Positions 27,285 to 36,204 of a stretch of 64,000 nucleotides of DNA are shown in pieces. The number at the start of each line of letters is the position of its first letter. Positions within the stretch are counted from its first letter, which is position 1. A program made the translations under genes and the position numbers. The notes beneath the pieces are model-generated. The model ran no database searches and was not told where the DNA came from. It worked only from the letters and a program-made list of their open reading frames with translations. This DNA is from Geminicoccaceae bacterium (GTDB lineage: Bacteria; Pseudomonadota; Alphaproteobacteria; Geminicoccales; Geminicoccaceae): assembly GCA_020638465.1 (NCBI GenBank), contig JACKIM010000003.1, forward strand, positions 77,001 to 141,000, in the 5' to 3' direction.

Positions 27285-28223
27285 TCACATATCGCGATGT
27301 CCGTCCGTGGTGCCGAGCGCCGCCAGGATCGTTTCGCGGACCTGGACATGCAAGGGCGTGCTCCGGTTGGGCGCGATGTTGAGATAGAGCGTCGAGCTGA
27401 ATTCGGACGGGATATCGACGGGCAGGAATGCTACATTGTCCATGCCCATCGACATCGCCGACCGGGGGACAAGCGCGATGCCGAGCCCGACATTGACCAG
27501 TGCCACGATGGTCTGGGTCTGGCTGACCTCCTGCACGATGTTCGGTGCGATGCCAACAGAGGAAAACAGGGCGCGATGGGTTTCGCGAAGAAAGCCGCCG
27601 CGTTCGGCGGAAAAGCCGACGAAATCCTCCCCGTCCAGTTCGGAAACGTCGATGGTGCCGGCATTGTGCAGCCGATGCCCGCCGGGTATCGCCAGCACGA
27701 ACGGCTCGCGCACGACCTGGATACTCTCGATTCCCCGTTCGCTCCCGGAAGTGCGGGTCAGTCCCAGATCGAGCCGGCCCGAATGCAGGGCCTCGACGAT
27801 CTCGTAGCTCATCATCTCGATCGGGTCGAACCGCATTCGCGGCATCCGCTCCTTCAGCGCCGCCACGATCCGCGGAACGAACTCCAGCGCCGCGGAGGGA
27901 ACAAAGCCCATGGCAACTGTCCCGACCTCGCCGCGCTCGGCCTGCCGTGCGGTGAGAACGGCATACTCGGCACGCTGGAGAAGGTCCGTGGCGCTGTGCA
28001 GGAAGCTGACGCCTGCCGGAGTGAGCCTGACGGACCTGTTGTTGCGTTCCAGCAGGGTCAGCCCGATACGGGCCTCAAGCAGCCTGATCTGCCGCGACAG
28101 GGGCGGCTGGGTCATGTTCAGGCGGGAGGCCGCGCGGCGGAAGTTCAGTTCCTCGGCAACCGCGATGAAACAGCGAAGCTGGAAAAGCTCGAATGTGCCC
28201 TGGGCCATTGGAGACATGCTCAC
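27285..28223 (-). CDS. LysR-family transcriptional regulator
   Basis: 312 residues. The N-terminal helix-turn-helix (FELFQLRCFIAVAEELNFRRAASRLNMTQPPLSRQIRLLE) is followed by a periplasmic-binding-protein-like effector domain from about residue 95. Alternative in-frame starts exist at 28217 and 28208. It is divergent from the ABC operon at 28404 and should regulate it; the palindromes at 28246-28280 are a likely site. Confidence 0.92.
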   Translation of the reverse strand: MSMSPMAQGTFELFQLRCFIAVAEELNFRRAASRLNMTQPPLSRQIRLLEARIGLTLLERNNRSVRLTPAGVSFLHSATDLLQRAEYAVLTARQAERGEVGTVAMGFVPSAALEFVPRIVAALKERMPRMRFDPIEMMSYEIVEALHSGRLDLGLTRTSGSERGIESIQVVREPFVLAIPGGHRLHNAGTIDVSELDGEDFVGFSAERGGFLRETHRALFSSVGIAPNIVQEVSQTQTIVALVNVGLGIALVPRSAMSMGMDNVAFLPVDIPSEFSSTLYLNIAPNRSTPLHVQVRETILAALGTTDGHRDM

Positions 28224-28245
28224 AGGATTTCACATGCAGCACCAT

Positions 28246-28280
28246 GATCCAATATTTGGATCATTTCAATCCAAGATTGG
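28246..28280. promoter_or_regulatory. Tandem palindromes in the LysR/ABC divergent region
   Basis: GATCCAATATTTGGATC (28246-28262) is a perfect 17-bp palindrome. It is followed by CCAAGATTGG (28271-28280). The spacing between centres is about two turns, a layout often seen for LysR recognition and activation sites. The site lies 23 bp from the LysR start. Confidence 0.55.
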
Positions 28281-28403
28281 AATATACAACCGGGTGTCAG
28301 AAGGTACCCTGTTCCCCAATTCCACGATGGTGGCAGAATCCGTCGCGGAAAGACCGGCAGTCGCGGCAGCGAATGTCAAGAACCTGTACATGGGAGGAGA
28401 AAC

Positions 28404-29903
28404 ATGACTGCAAACCTGGGCCGCGTCTCGGCGGCCTTGCTTTTCACGACCCTTGCCGGGCATGCCCATGCGCAGGAATCCGTGACCGTCGTCCTTTCGG
28501 AGGAACTGGAAAACGTCGAACCCTGCATGGCGTCGAAGTCGAACATCGGCCGCGTCATCCTGCAGAACGTGTCCGAAACCCTGACGGAACTGGTCCCCGG
28601 ATCGGGCCTGCAGCCGCGCCTTGCCACCAGCTGGGAGGACATGGGTAATGGTACGTGGCGTTTCCACCTGCGCGAGGGCGTGACCTTCTCCGATGGCACC
28701 GCGCTCGATGCCGGCGACGTCGTCTTCTCGCTGGAGCGCAACAAGTCCGACAAGTTCGTCTGCGAAATCGGCGCCAAGTATTACGGCGGCTTCGAGCTCT
28801 CGACCAATGTCATCGACGATGTGACCGTCGACATCACCAGCGATCCGGCGCAGCCGATCCTGCCGCTGCTGATGTCCACGCTGACGGTCCTGCCGTCGGA
28901 AACCGACACCGAAGCCTTCGTCGACCATCCGATCGGCACCGGCCCCTACACATTCGATGAATATGCCCGTGGCCAGCACATCAAGCTGAGCCTGCGCGAC
29001 GATTACTGGGGCGATGTACCGACGGTGAAGGACGCCACCTACGTGTTCCGCTCCGAGAGCGCGGTAAGGGCCGCCATGGTTGCGGCGGGCGAGGCCGACA
29101 TCGCGCCGAACATCGCGTTGCAGGACGCCACAGATCCGACCATGGACTACTCCTATCCGAACTCCGAAACCGTCTACATGCGGATCGACAACAATTCCGT
29201 CCCGACGAACGACGTGCGCGTGCGCGAGGCGTTGAACTATGCGATCGACAAGGAAGCCTTCATCGGCACCATTCTTGCCAATGGCACGCTGCTGGCGACC
29301 GGCATGGTTCCGCCGTCGACCATCGGCTACAACCACGACCTCAAGCCCTATCCCTTCGATCTCGAGAAGGCCAAGGCACTGCTGGCCGAAGCGGCGGCCG
29401 ACGGCGTTCCGGTGGACAAGGAAATCATCCTGATCGGGCGGCTGGAGCAGTGGGCCAATGTCACCGAGACAATGGAAGCGCTGACGGCCATGTGGCAGGA
29501 TGCCGGCCTCAACATCACGCTTCAGATGGTCGAGACCGCCGAGTGGAACGAATATTACAGCAAGCCCTTCGTCGAGGGCGGGCCGTTCATCGTCGGCGCG
29601 ATGCATGACAACGCCAATGGCGATCCCGTCTTCTCCATGTTCTTCAAGTACGCATCCGATGGCGCACAATCGGGCGTGACCGATCCCAAGCTCGACGGGA
29701 TGATCGCCGCCGCCACCGCTGCCACAGGCGACGAGCGCGAGAAGCTCTGGGAAGACACCTTCGCCTACATCTTCAACGATGTCGTTGCCGACGTGTTCCT
29801 GTGGCACATGGTGGGCTTCACCCGGGTCAACGAGCGACTCGACTTCAAGCCGACCATCAAGACCAACTCCGAGCTGCAACTGGCGCAGATCAGGTTCAAG
29901 TGA
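28404..29903 (+). CDS. ABC importer solute-binding protein, family 5
   Basis: 499 residues. Signal peptide MTANLGRVSAALLFTTLAGHAHAQE with cleavage after AHA. The SBP_5 core includes HLREGVTFSDGTALDAGDVVFSLER and VREALNYAIDKEAFI. A Shine-Dalgarno GGGAGGAG precedes the ATG. It is the first gene of an operon with two permeases, a fused double ATPase, a 2-hydroxyacid dehydrogenase and an SDR. The ligand may be a hydroxy-acid or a peptide-like conjugate. Confidence 0.9.
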   Translation: MTANLGRVSAALLFTTLAGHAHAQESVTVVLSEELENVEPCMASKSNIGRVILQNVSETLTELVPGSGLQPRLATSWEDMGNGTWRFHLREGVTFSDGTALDAGDVVFSLERNKSDKFVCEIGAKYYGGFELSTNVIDDVTVDITSDPAQPILPLLMSTLTVLPSETDTEAFVDHPIGTGPYTFDEYARGQHIKLSLRDDYWGDVPTVKDATYVFRSESAVRAAMVAAGEADIAPNIALQDATDPTMDYSYPNSETVYMRIDNNSVPTNDVRVREALNYAIDKEAFIGTILANGTLLATGMVPPSTIGYNHDLKPYPFDLEKAKALLAEAAADGVPVDKEIILIGRLEQWANVTETMEALTAMWQDAGLNITLQMVETAEWNEYYSKPFVEGGPFIVGAMHDNANGDPVFSMFFKYASDGAQSGVTDPKLDGMIAAATAATGDEREKLWEDTFAYIFNDVVADVFLWHMVGFTRVNERLDFKPTIKTNSELQLAQIRFK

Positions 29904-29910
29904 ACACAAA

Positions 29911-29940
29911 GCCCGAAGGCGGTCGATATCGCCTTCGGGC
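29911..29940 (+). terminator. Hairpin after the binding-protein gene (partial terminator or RNA stabiliser)
   Basis: A perfect 11-bp stem, GCCCGAAGGCG / CGCCTTCGGGC, with an 8-base loop, 8 bp after the stop. There is no T-run. Such hairpins between a binding-protein gene and its permease genes usually keep the first message more abundant. Confidence 0.55.
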
Positions 29941-30087
29941 TGTCTGGACGGCAGGGAGCCCGTTCAGTTGCGAAGCTGGAGCCGCGCACCGGCCATTTCC
30001 GGTCGGGGCGCGTTCCGGACAGTGGGAAGAGCGCATTCATCGAAGGGAGTTCCCTTGATCGGATGCGCAACTTCAGGGGGCGAGGTC

Positions 30088-31002
30088 ATGAAGGCATTCC
30101 TGGGCAAGCGGGCCGTTTCCAGCGCCATATCGCTGATCGGCCTGATCATTCTGGTCTTTTTTCTGTCACGACTGACCGGCGACCCCACCAATCTGTATCT
30201 TCCCGTCGATGCCTCGCTCGAAAGCCGCGAACGGTTCCGTGAAATCAACGGGCTGAACGATCCGTTGATCATGCAGTTCTTCCGCTACGTGAGCGATCTG
30301 GTCCATTTCGACTTCGGCATGTCGATCCGCAGGTCCGAACCTGCGCTCGATGCGGTGCTGCACGCCTTCGTCTGGACGCTGCAACTTGCGGGCATCACCA
30401 TGTCGCTGGTGACGATTCTGGCAATCATCGTGGGCAGCCTTGCCGCGTTCCACGTCGGCGGCATCTTCGACCGTATTGCGACGTTCTTCTCCCTGATCGG
30501 TGCCAGCGCGCCAGACTTCTGGATCGCGATTGTCGCCATCGTCATCTTCGCGGTGAAGCTGGGCTGGGTGCCGACTTCGGGTACCGGAACCGTCTGGCAC
30601 TGGATATTGCCCATCGCGGTCCTCTTCATCCGGCCGTTCGGCCTGATCGTGCAGGTCGTGCGTGGCTCGATGATCACAGCACTCAGTTCGGCCTATGTGA
30701 AGACCGCCCGCGCCAAGGGCGTGAAGAACCACCCGATCATCTTTGTCCATGCCCTACGGAACGCGATGCTCCCCGTCATCACCGTCATCGGGGATCAAGC
30801 CGCGGGTCTTCTGAACGGAGCGGTGGTCGTGGAGACGATTTTCGGCTTCCCGGGCATCGGCAAACTCATGATCGACTCGATCCTGCAGCGAGACTTCGCC
30901 GTGGTGATGGCGGCCATCTTCGTGACGGCTGTCGCCATATTCGTGATGAACATCCTGATCGACATCCTCTACGCGGTGCTCGATCCCCGCATCAGGTACT
31001 GA
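30088..31002 (+). CDS. Dipeptide-type ABC importer, permease (DppB type)
   Basis: 304 residues from ATG 30088; the frame is open further upstream, but the protein family starts at MKAFLGKRAVSSAISLIGLI. It has six membrane helices, an EAA-type loop ARAKGVKNHPIIFVHALRNAM and the terminal YAVLDPRIRY. The 184-bp gap from the binding-protein gene holds only the hairpin. Confidence 0.9.
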   Translation: MKAFLGKRAVSSAISLIGLIILVFFLSRLTGDPTNLYLPVDASLESRERFREINGLNDPLIMQFFRYVSDLVHFDFGMSIRRSEPALDAVLHAFVWTLQLAGITMSLVTILAIIVGSLAAFHVGGIFDRIATFFSLIGASAPDFWIAIVAIVIFAVKLGWVPTSGTGTVWHWILPIAVLFIRPFGLIVQVVRGSMITALSSAYVKTARAKGVKNHPIIFVHALRNAMLPVITVIGDQAAGLLNGAVVVETIFGFPGIGKLMIDSILQRDFAVVMAAIFVTAVAIFVMNILIDILYAVLDPRIRY

Positions 31003-31005
31003 TCC

Positions 31006-31926
31006 ATGAGCGTGTCCGACCAGATCGTCATCCGCGATGCTCCCCCTGTGTGGATAAGCATCGGACGCATGCTGTGGCGCGACAAGTTCGCCCTTTGCGC
31101 CGCGATCTTCCTTCTACTGGTGGTACTTTGCGCGCTCTTCGGCCCGATGCTGCTCGAAGGTATCGCGACAAAGCAGAACCTTCGGGGCCGCAACGCGCCG
31201 CCATTCGATTTCTCGCAGGCCTGGACCATGTGGCTGGGCGGTGATGCCCTGGGTCGCCCACTGCTCGCCCGGATCATCGTGGCCGCCCAGAACACCATCA
31301 TGGTCGCCGCGGGAGCCGTGATCTGCTCGATGGCGATCGGGACGACCCTGGGCCTGATCGCCGGCTATTCGTCCAAGACGGCCAGCCAGATCATCATGCG
31401 GCTGGCCGACATCATCATGTCCTTCCCTTCGCTTCTGCTTGCCGTGATTGTCCTGTACATGCTGGCACCGTCGGTCGGGAACCTGATCATCGTCCTGGCC
31501 ATTACCCGGATCCCCGTCTACCTGCGCACGTCACGTGCGGAAGTGCTGGAGGTGCGCGAGCGCATGTTCGTGCAGGCGGCACAGGTGATGGGCGCATCCA
31601 CGAGAAGGATCGTGTTCCGTCACATCCTGCCGGTCGTCTTCCCGACGCTCGTGACCATAGCGACGCTGGATTTCGCCTTCGTCATGCTGGCCGAAAGCTC
31701 ATTGTCCTTCCTCGGCATCGGCATCCAGCCGCCGGAGATCACCTGGGGCCTCATGGTCAGTCAGGGACGCCCCTACCTCACGACCGCATGGTGGCTGTCC
31801 TTCTGGCCGGGTCTGGCGATCATCCTGACCACGCTCAGCCTGAACCTGTTGTCGAACTGGATGCGCACCGCGCTCGATCCCGTGCAGCGGTGGCGACTGG
31901 AAGTTGCGAGGAAGAAGAATGACTGA
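31006..31926 (+). CDS. Dipeptide-type ABC importer, permease (DppC type)
   Basis: 306 residues with six membrane segments. The N-terminal RDKFALCAAIFLLLVVLCALFGPML helix is followed by the short GGDALGRPLLARI loop and the EAA motif GASTRRIVFRHILPVV. It starts 3 bp after the DppB-type stop and overlaps the ATPase gene by 8 bp (ATGACTGA). Confidence 0.92.
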   Translation: MSVSDQIVIRDAPPVWISIGRMLWRDKFALCAAIFLLLVVLCALFGPMLLEGIATKQNLRGRNAPPFDFSQAWTMWLGGDALGRPLLARIIVAAQNTIMVAAGAVICSMAIGTTLGLIAGYSSKTASQIIMRLADIIMSFPSLLLAVIVLYMLAPSVGNLIIVLAITRIPVYLRTSRAEVLEVRERMFVQAAQVMGASTRRIVFRHILPVVFPTLVTIATLDFAFVMLAESSLSFLGIGIQPPEITWGLMVSQGRPYLTTAWWLSFWPGLAIILTTLSLNLLSNWMRTALDPVQRWRLEVARKKND

Positions 31927-33529
31927 TCATCTCCTCGAAGTCCGCGGTCTTTCTGTCGACTTTCACACCGCGCAGGGCACGGTGCATGCGGTTCGCGATG
32001 TCAGCTGGTACCTTGATCAGGGCGAATGCCTCGCCATCCTCGGCGAGAGCGGGTCGGGCAAGTCGGTGTCGGCCAGCACGATCATGAATTTGATCGATTG
32101 TCCCCCAGGCGAGATCATCTCCGGCGAGATCATATTCGACGGACAAAATGTCCTGGCGATGAGCGACGAGGCGCGCCGCGAGCTGAACGGCAAGCGCATC
32201 GCGATGATCTTCCAGGATCCGCTCAGCCATCTCAACCCGGTCTACACCGTTGGCTTCCAGATCGAGGAGATGATGACCGCGCACGGAATGCCGAAGGAGC
32301 AGGCCCGGGCAAGGTGTCTGGAACTCCTGGAAAGGGTCGGCATTCCCGAATTCCAGAGCAAGATCGACGCCTACCCGCACCAGTTCTCCGGCGGGCAGCG
32401 GCAGCGGATCATGATCGCGATGGCGCTGGCACTGAAACCCGACATCCTGATCGCGGACGAGCCGACGACCGCGCTGGATGTGACCGTTCAGGCGCAGATC
32501 CTTGCACTTCTGGAGGAATTGCAGCAGGAAACCGGCATGGGCCTGCTGTTGATCACCCACGATCTGGGCGTGGTCGCCGAAACAGCGGACCGTGTTGTCG
32601 TCATGAATTCCGGCCAGATCGTCGAAACCGGCAGTGCTGCCGAAGTCTATCGCGCACCAAAACACCCCTATACGAAAAAGCTGATCGGTGCGGTTCCGGG
32701 AAGCGGCGACATGGCCCCGCCTCTCGATACCGGCATCAAGCCCATTCTGGAAATCAACGGCCTGTCCAAGCATTTCGGCGGTTTCGTCGCCCTTGAAGAC
32801 GCAAGCCTGACAGTGCTGCCCGGCGAGACCGTCGCCATCGTCGGCGAGAGCGGGTCCGGCAAGTCGACACTGGCGAAAACACTTCTGCGGCTGGAGGAAG
32901 CGACATCAGGCGAGGCGCTGTACAATGGCCGCGACCTGGTCAGCATGCCCGCTGCCGAGCTCTTCGAGCTGCGCCGTGAAATCCAGATGGTGTTCCAGGA
33001 TCCGACCCAGTCGCTGAATCCGAGGATGTCGGTCCATGACATCGTCTCCGAGGGTTTCGCCATCCATCCCGACATCCTGCCGAGGGCGAGATGGCGCGAG
33101 AGGGTGCGAGAGCTGCTGGAGCAGGTCGGACTGGAAGCCGGGCACATGCATCGCTATCCGCACCAGTTCTCCGGCGGACAACGCCAGCGTATCGCCATCG
33201 CCCGCGCGCTCGCGCTGGAACCGAAGCTGATCATCTGCGACGAGGCGGTGTCAGCCCTCGACGTGTCGGTGCAGGCGCAGGTGATCGACCTGTTGACCCA
33301 ATTGCAGCGGGACATGGGACTAAGCTATCTGTTCATCGCCCACGACCTGCCGCTGGTGAGGGATTTCGCTCACCGGGTCGTGGTGATGCAGGGTGGCCGG
33401 ATCGTCGAACAGGGGCCGGTGGCCGAGATCTTCGACCATCCGCGCATGGACTACACCCGCAATCTCATGGCGGCCTCGCTGAGTCCGGACCCGGATATCC
33501 AGGCCGAACGGCGTCGTGAGCGGCAATGA
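31919..33529 (+). CDS. Dipeptide-type ABC importer, fused double ATPase
   Basis: 536 residues from ATG 31919 (Shine-Dalgarno GAGGAAG). It has two ABC modules with GESGSGKS/GESGSGKST Walker A, FSGGQRQRI signatures, LIADEP and IICDEA Walker B sequences, and ITHD/IAHD switches. The second Walker B ends DEA rather than DEP. The architecture is the same as the ATPase at 3486-5171, but the two systems have clearly different permease and binding-protein sequences. The start overlaps the permease gene and the stop overlaps the next start (ATGA). Confidence 0.92.
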   Translation: MTDHLLEVRGLSVDFHTAQGTVHAVRDVSWYLDQGECLAILGESGSGKSVSASTIMNLIDCPPGEIISGEIIFDGQNVLAMSDEARRELNGKRIAMIFQDPLSHLNPVYTVGFQIEEMMTAHGMPKEQARARCLELLERVGIPEFQSKIDAYPHQFSGGQRQRIMIAMALALKPDILIADEPTTALDVTVQAQILALLEELQQETGMGLLLITHDLGVVAETADRVVVMNSGQIVETGSAAEVYRAPKHPYTKKLIGAVPGSGDMAPPLDTGIKPILEINGLSKHFGGFVALEDASLTVLPGETVAIVGESGSGKSTLAKTLLRLEEATSGEALYNGRDLVSMPAAELFELRREIQMVFQDPTQSLNPRMSVHDIVSEGFAIHPDILPRARWRERVRELLEQVGLEAGHMHRYPHQFSGGQRQRIAIARALALEPKLIICDEAVSALDVSVQAQVIDLLTQLQRDMGLSYLFIAHDLPLVRDFAHRVVVMQGGRIVEQGPVAEIFDHPRMDYTRNLMAASLSPDPDIQAERRRERQ

Positions 33530-34497
33530 CAGGAACAGGCTCAGGCATGGCCCGGCGTGATGTCCTTGTCATGTATCCGCTGCGGTCCAAGGCGATGGCG
33601 CAGCTGGAAGCTGCCTATACGCTGCACCGCTATGACGAGGCAACAGACAAGGATACCCTGCTGAGCGAGATCGGTCCGGCCTGCGAGGCCGTCGTCATCA
33701 ACGGTCATGCGGCGCTCACCGTCGACCACCTGCAACATCTTCCCAATCTGAAGATCGTCGCCTGTTCCTCCGCCGGATTCGAATCGATCGATGCCGGCGC
33801 GCTGAAGTCGCGTGGTATCTGGCTTACCAACACTTCCGACGCCCTGCTGGATGACGTTGCCGATACCGCGCTGATGCTGACGCTCGCGGCGCGGCGCCAG
33901 CTCGTGACCGCGCATGACTATGTCCGCTCGGGCGACTGGAGCCGCAAGGGCATGTATCCGCTGTTGTCGTCGATGAAAGGCAAACGTGCCGGAATAGCCG
34001 GCCTGGGCCGGATCGGGATGGCCATAGCCCGGCGTCTCGAACCGCTGGGCGTCGACATCGGCTATACCGCCCGCAATCGGAAACCGGTCGGCCATGCCTA
34101 TTTCGCCAATGTCCGCTCACTCGCGGAGTGGGCCGATATTCTGATCGCGATCCTGCCCGGAGGCAGCGAAACCGAGGGCATGATCGACCGCGAGGTTCTC
34201 GATGCTCTCGGCCCGGATGGCACGTTCATCAACGTGGGGCGGGGTTCGGTGGTCGATGAACCGGCCTTGATCGCGGCACTGTGCAGCCGCAGGCTCGGCA
34301 GTGCCGGGCTCGATGTCTACAAAAACGAGCCCGATCCGGATCCGGCGCTGACAATGCTGCCGAATGTCACGCTCTATCCGCACCATGCGAGCGGCACGGT
34401 GGAATCGCGCGACGCCATGGCCCAACTCGTTGTCGACAATCTGAATGCCTTCTTCGATGGCCGCCCGTTGCTGACACCGGTCCATGGGATACCCTGA
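33526..34497 (+). CDS. D-2-hydroxyacid dehydrogenase, NAD(P)-binding
   Basis: 323 residues. Rossmann motif GLGRIGMAIARRL near residue 165, catalytic arginine in INVGRGSVVDE, and histidine in YPHHASGT. It reduces 2-keto acids (glyoxylate, hydroxypyruvate type) or oxidises D-2-hydroxyacids. Translational coupling to the ABC ATPase suggests it acts on the imported compound. Confidence 0.88.
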   Translation: MTGTGSGMARRDVLVMYPLRSKAMAQLEAAYTLHRYDEATDKDTLLSEIGPACEAVVINGHAALTVDHLQHLPNLKIVACSSAGFESIDAGALKSRGIWLTNTSDALLDDVADTALMLTLAARRQLVTAHDYVRSGDWSRKGMYPLLSSMKGKRAGIAGLGRIGMAIARRLEPLGVDIGYTARNRKPVGHAYFANVRSLAEWADILIAILPGGSETEGMIDREVLDALGPDGTFINVGRGSVVDEPALIAALCSRRLGSAGLDVYKNEPDPDPALTMLPNVTLYPHHASGTVESRDAMAQLVVDNLNAFFDGRPLLTPVHGIP

Positions 34498-34498
34498 C

Positions 34499-35188
34499 AT
34501 GACGGGAAAGAGTAGTGGCCATGCAATCGTCACGGGATGCAGTTCGGGTATCGGACGGGCGATTGCCGACAGGCTTCTTGGCGACGGCTGGCGCGTGACC
34601 GGAATCAGTCGTCGCGATCCGGGCATCGACCGGGAAGGTTTCCGCCATGTCGCCGCGGATCTGAAAAATGCCGAAAGCCTGCAGGCAGCCATGCGACAGG
34701 TGGAAAGGTGTGACGCCCTGATTCATGCCGCCGGCGTTCTCCGGATCGGTTCGATCAGCGAGATTGATCATGGCGATGGCGACCGGATGTGGCGCCTGCA
34801 TGTCGAGGCCGGCGCAAGGCTGGTCCAGACGCTGGCGCCGGACATGCCCGATGGCGGGCGCATCGTATTCATCGGCAGCCGCGTCGCGACGGGTGCCGCC
34901 GGCAAGGCCTACTATGCCGCTTCCAAGGCTGCGCTGGAAGGACTGGCGCGCTCCTTTGCCGCCGAACTGGCTTCGCGCGGCATTACCGTCAACGTCATCG
35001 CTCCGGCCGCGACGGAAACACCGATGCTGGCCGATCCCGAGCGCGAGGGCCTGCCGCCGAAATTGCCACCCATGGGCCGCTTCGTGCAACCGGATGAAAT
35101 CGCCGCCCTGGCGGCGTTCCTGCTCTGCGACGAGGCCGCAAGTATCACAGGCCAGCGCATAGTGGTTTGTGCAGGATCGTCACTGTAA
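34499..35188 (+). CDS. Short-chain dehydrogenase/reductase
   Basis: About 229 residues from ATG 34499, directly after the previous stop; ATG 34484 would overlap by 14 bp. Cofactor motif GCSSGIGRA and active-site YYAASKAAL (Y-x3-K). The VNVIAPAATETPML segment and GQRIVVCAGSSL end fit classical SDRs. It is the last gene of the ABC operon. Together with the hydroxyacid dehydrogenase it could invert or oxidise a secondary alcohol. Confidence 0.88.
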   Translation: MTGKSSGHAIVTGCSSGIGRAIADRLLGDGWRVTGISRRDPGIDREGFRHVAADLKNAESLQAAMRQVERCDALIHAAGVLRIGSISEIDHGDGDRMWRLHVEAGARLVQTLAPDMPDGGRIVFIGSRVATGAAGKAYYAASKAALEGLARSFAAELASRGITVNVIAPAATETPMLADPEREGLPPKLPPMGRFVQPDEIAALAAFLLCDEAASITGQRIVVCAGSSL

Positions 35189-35319
35189 TTACCAAGTTCC
35201 AGGAATGGCTGGCGGATATCCTGCCGCACTGAAAATGCCTCAACGGATTGGACCCGGTCATGGGTCGAAACCACGAACCACCCTGCCCTTTCGAAGCGAT
35301 CTTGATTTGCCTGCGACGT

Positions 35320-36114
35320 TCAGGACGATTCAAGCTGTCTTTTCATCTGCTGGCGCATCCACATCGTGGCTCCGGCACTGTAGCCGCCGTCGACAGGAAT
35401 TTCAGCACCGGTAATGAAGGATGATGCATCACTGGCGAGGAATAATGCCAATTCGGCACATTCGCCCGGCGTGCCCGAGCGTTGCATCGGAATGCTCGCG
35501 CTGCGCGAGCGGATCAGTTCGGTTGAAGCGCTGGCGAACAGCGCAGTTCCCTCGATCTGGCCGGGATGGATCGAATTGACCCGGATATTCCAAGGCGCAT
35601 ATTCAATGGCCGCGGTCTTGGTCAGCCCGCGCAGGCCCCATTTGCTTGCGGTGTACGCTGCATCGTAATGCGCCATCAGTCCGGCCACCGACGAAATATT
35701 GATGATGGACCCACCACCACTGTCACGGATCACCGGCGCTCCCAGTTTCATTCCGATCATCGGCCCGGTGAGATTGATGGCGAGAGTCCTGCTCCACGTT
35801 TCCATCGATGTTTCGTCAAGTGTCTCGCGCGGAACGACTCCCGCATTGTTGACGAGGATGTTCAGTCCCGCAAACCGGGCCTTCGCCGTGGCGATCACAT
35901 TCTTCCAGTCGTCTTCATTCGCCACATCGTGATGAATATAGACGGCCTTGCGTCCTTCCAGGACAATTTCTTCGGCAAGGGAACGACCGTTTGCGTCATC
36001 GATATCCGTGAGGATAACCGCAGCACCTTCGTTCGAGAACAGACGCGCCTCCGCAGCCCCCTGCCCATTTGCGGCCCCGGTGATCAGCGCGACCATTCCA
36101 TCCAGTCGACCCAT
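35320..36114 (-). CDS. Short-chain dehydrogenase/reductase
   Basis: 264 residues. Cofactor loop GAANGQGAAEA, NNAGVV, serine in NISSV, and active-site YTASKWGLRGLTK. This is the 3-oxoacyl-reductase/glucose-1-dehydrogenase-like branch of the SDRs. It is convergent with the other SDR across a 131-bp gap and separate from the two-component genes by 90 bp. The substrate is unknown. Confidence 0.88.
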   Translation of the reverse strand: MGRLDGMVALITGAANGQGAAEARLFSNEGAAVILTDIDDANGRSLAEEIVLEGRKAVYIHHDVANEDDWKNVIATAKARFAGLNILVNNAGVVPRETLDETSMETWSRTLAINLTGPMIGMKLGAPVIRDSGGGSIINISSVAGLMAHYDAAYTASKWGLRGLTKTAAIEYAPWNIRVNSIHPGQIEGTALFASASTELIRSRSASIPMQRSGTPGECAELALFLASDASSFITGAEIPVDGGYSAGATMWMRQQMKRQLESS

Positions 36115-36204
36115 CCTTTATCTCCCGATTGTCCCGACCGAAAAACTGGATCTGCCGGAGGATCATCCCAATGGCAGGCCCTTTCCGGAGCCCAGGTACC
36201 GCAG

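Noticed and set aside
28266..29909. Minus-strand open frame of 547 codons over the second family-5 binding protein
   Set aside because: Antisense shadow; the plus-strand product has a signal peptide and SBP_5 motifs.
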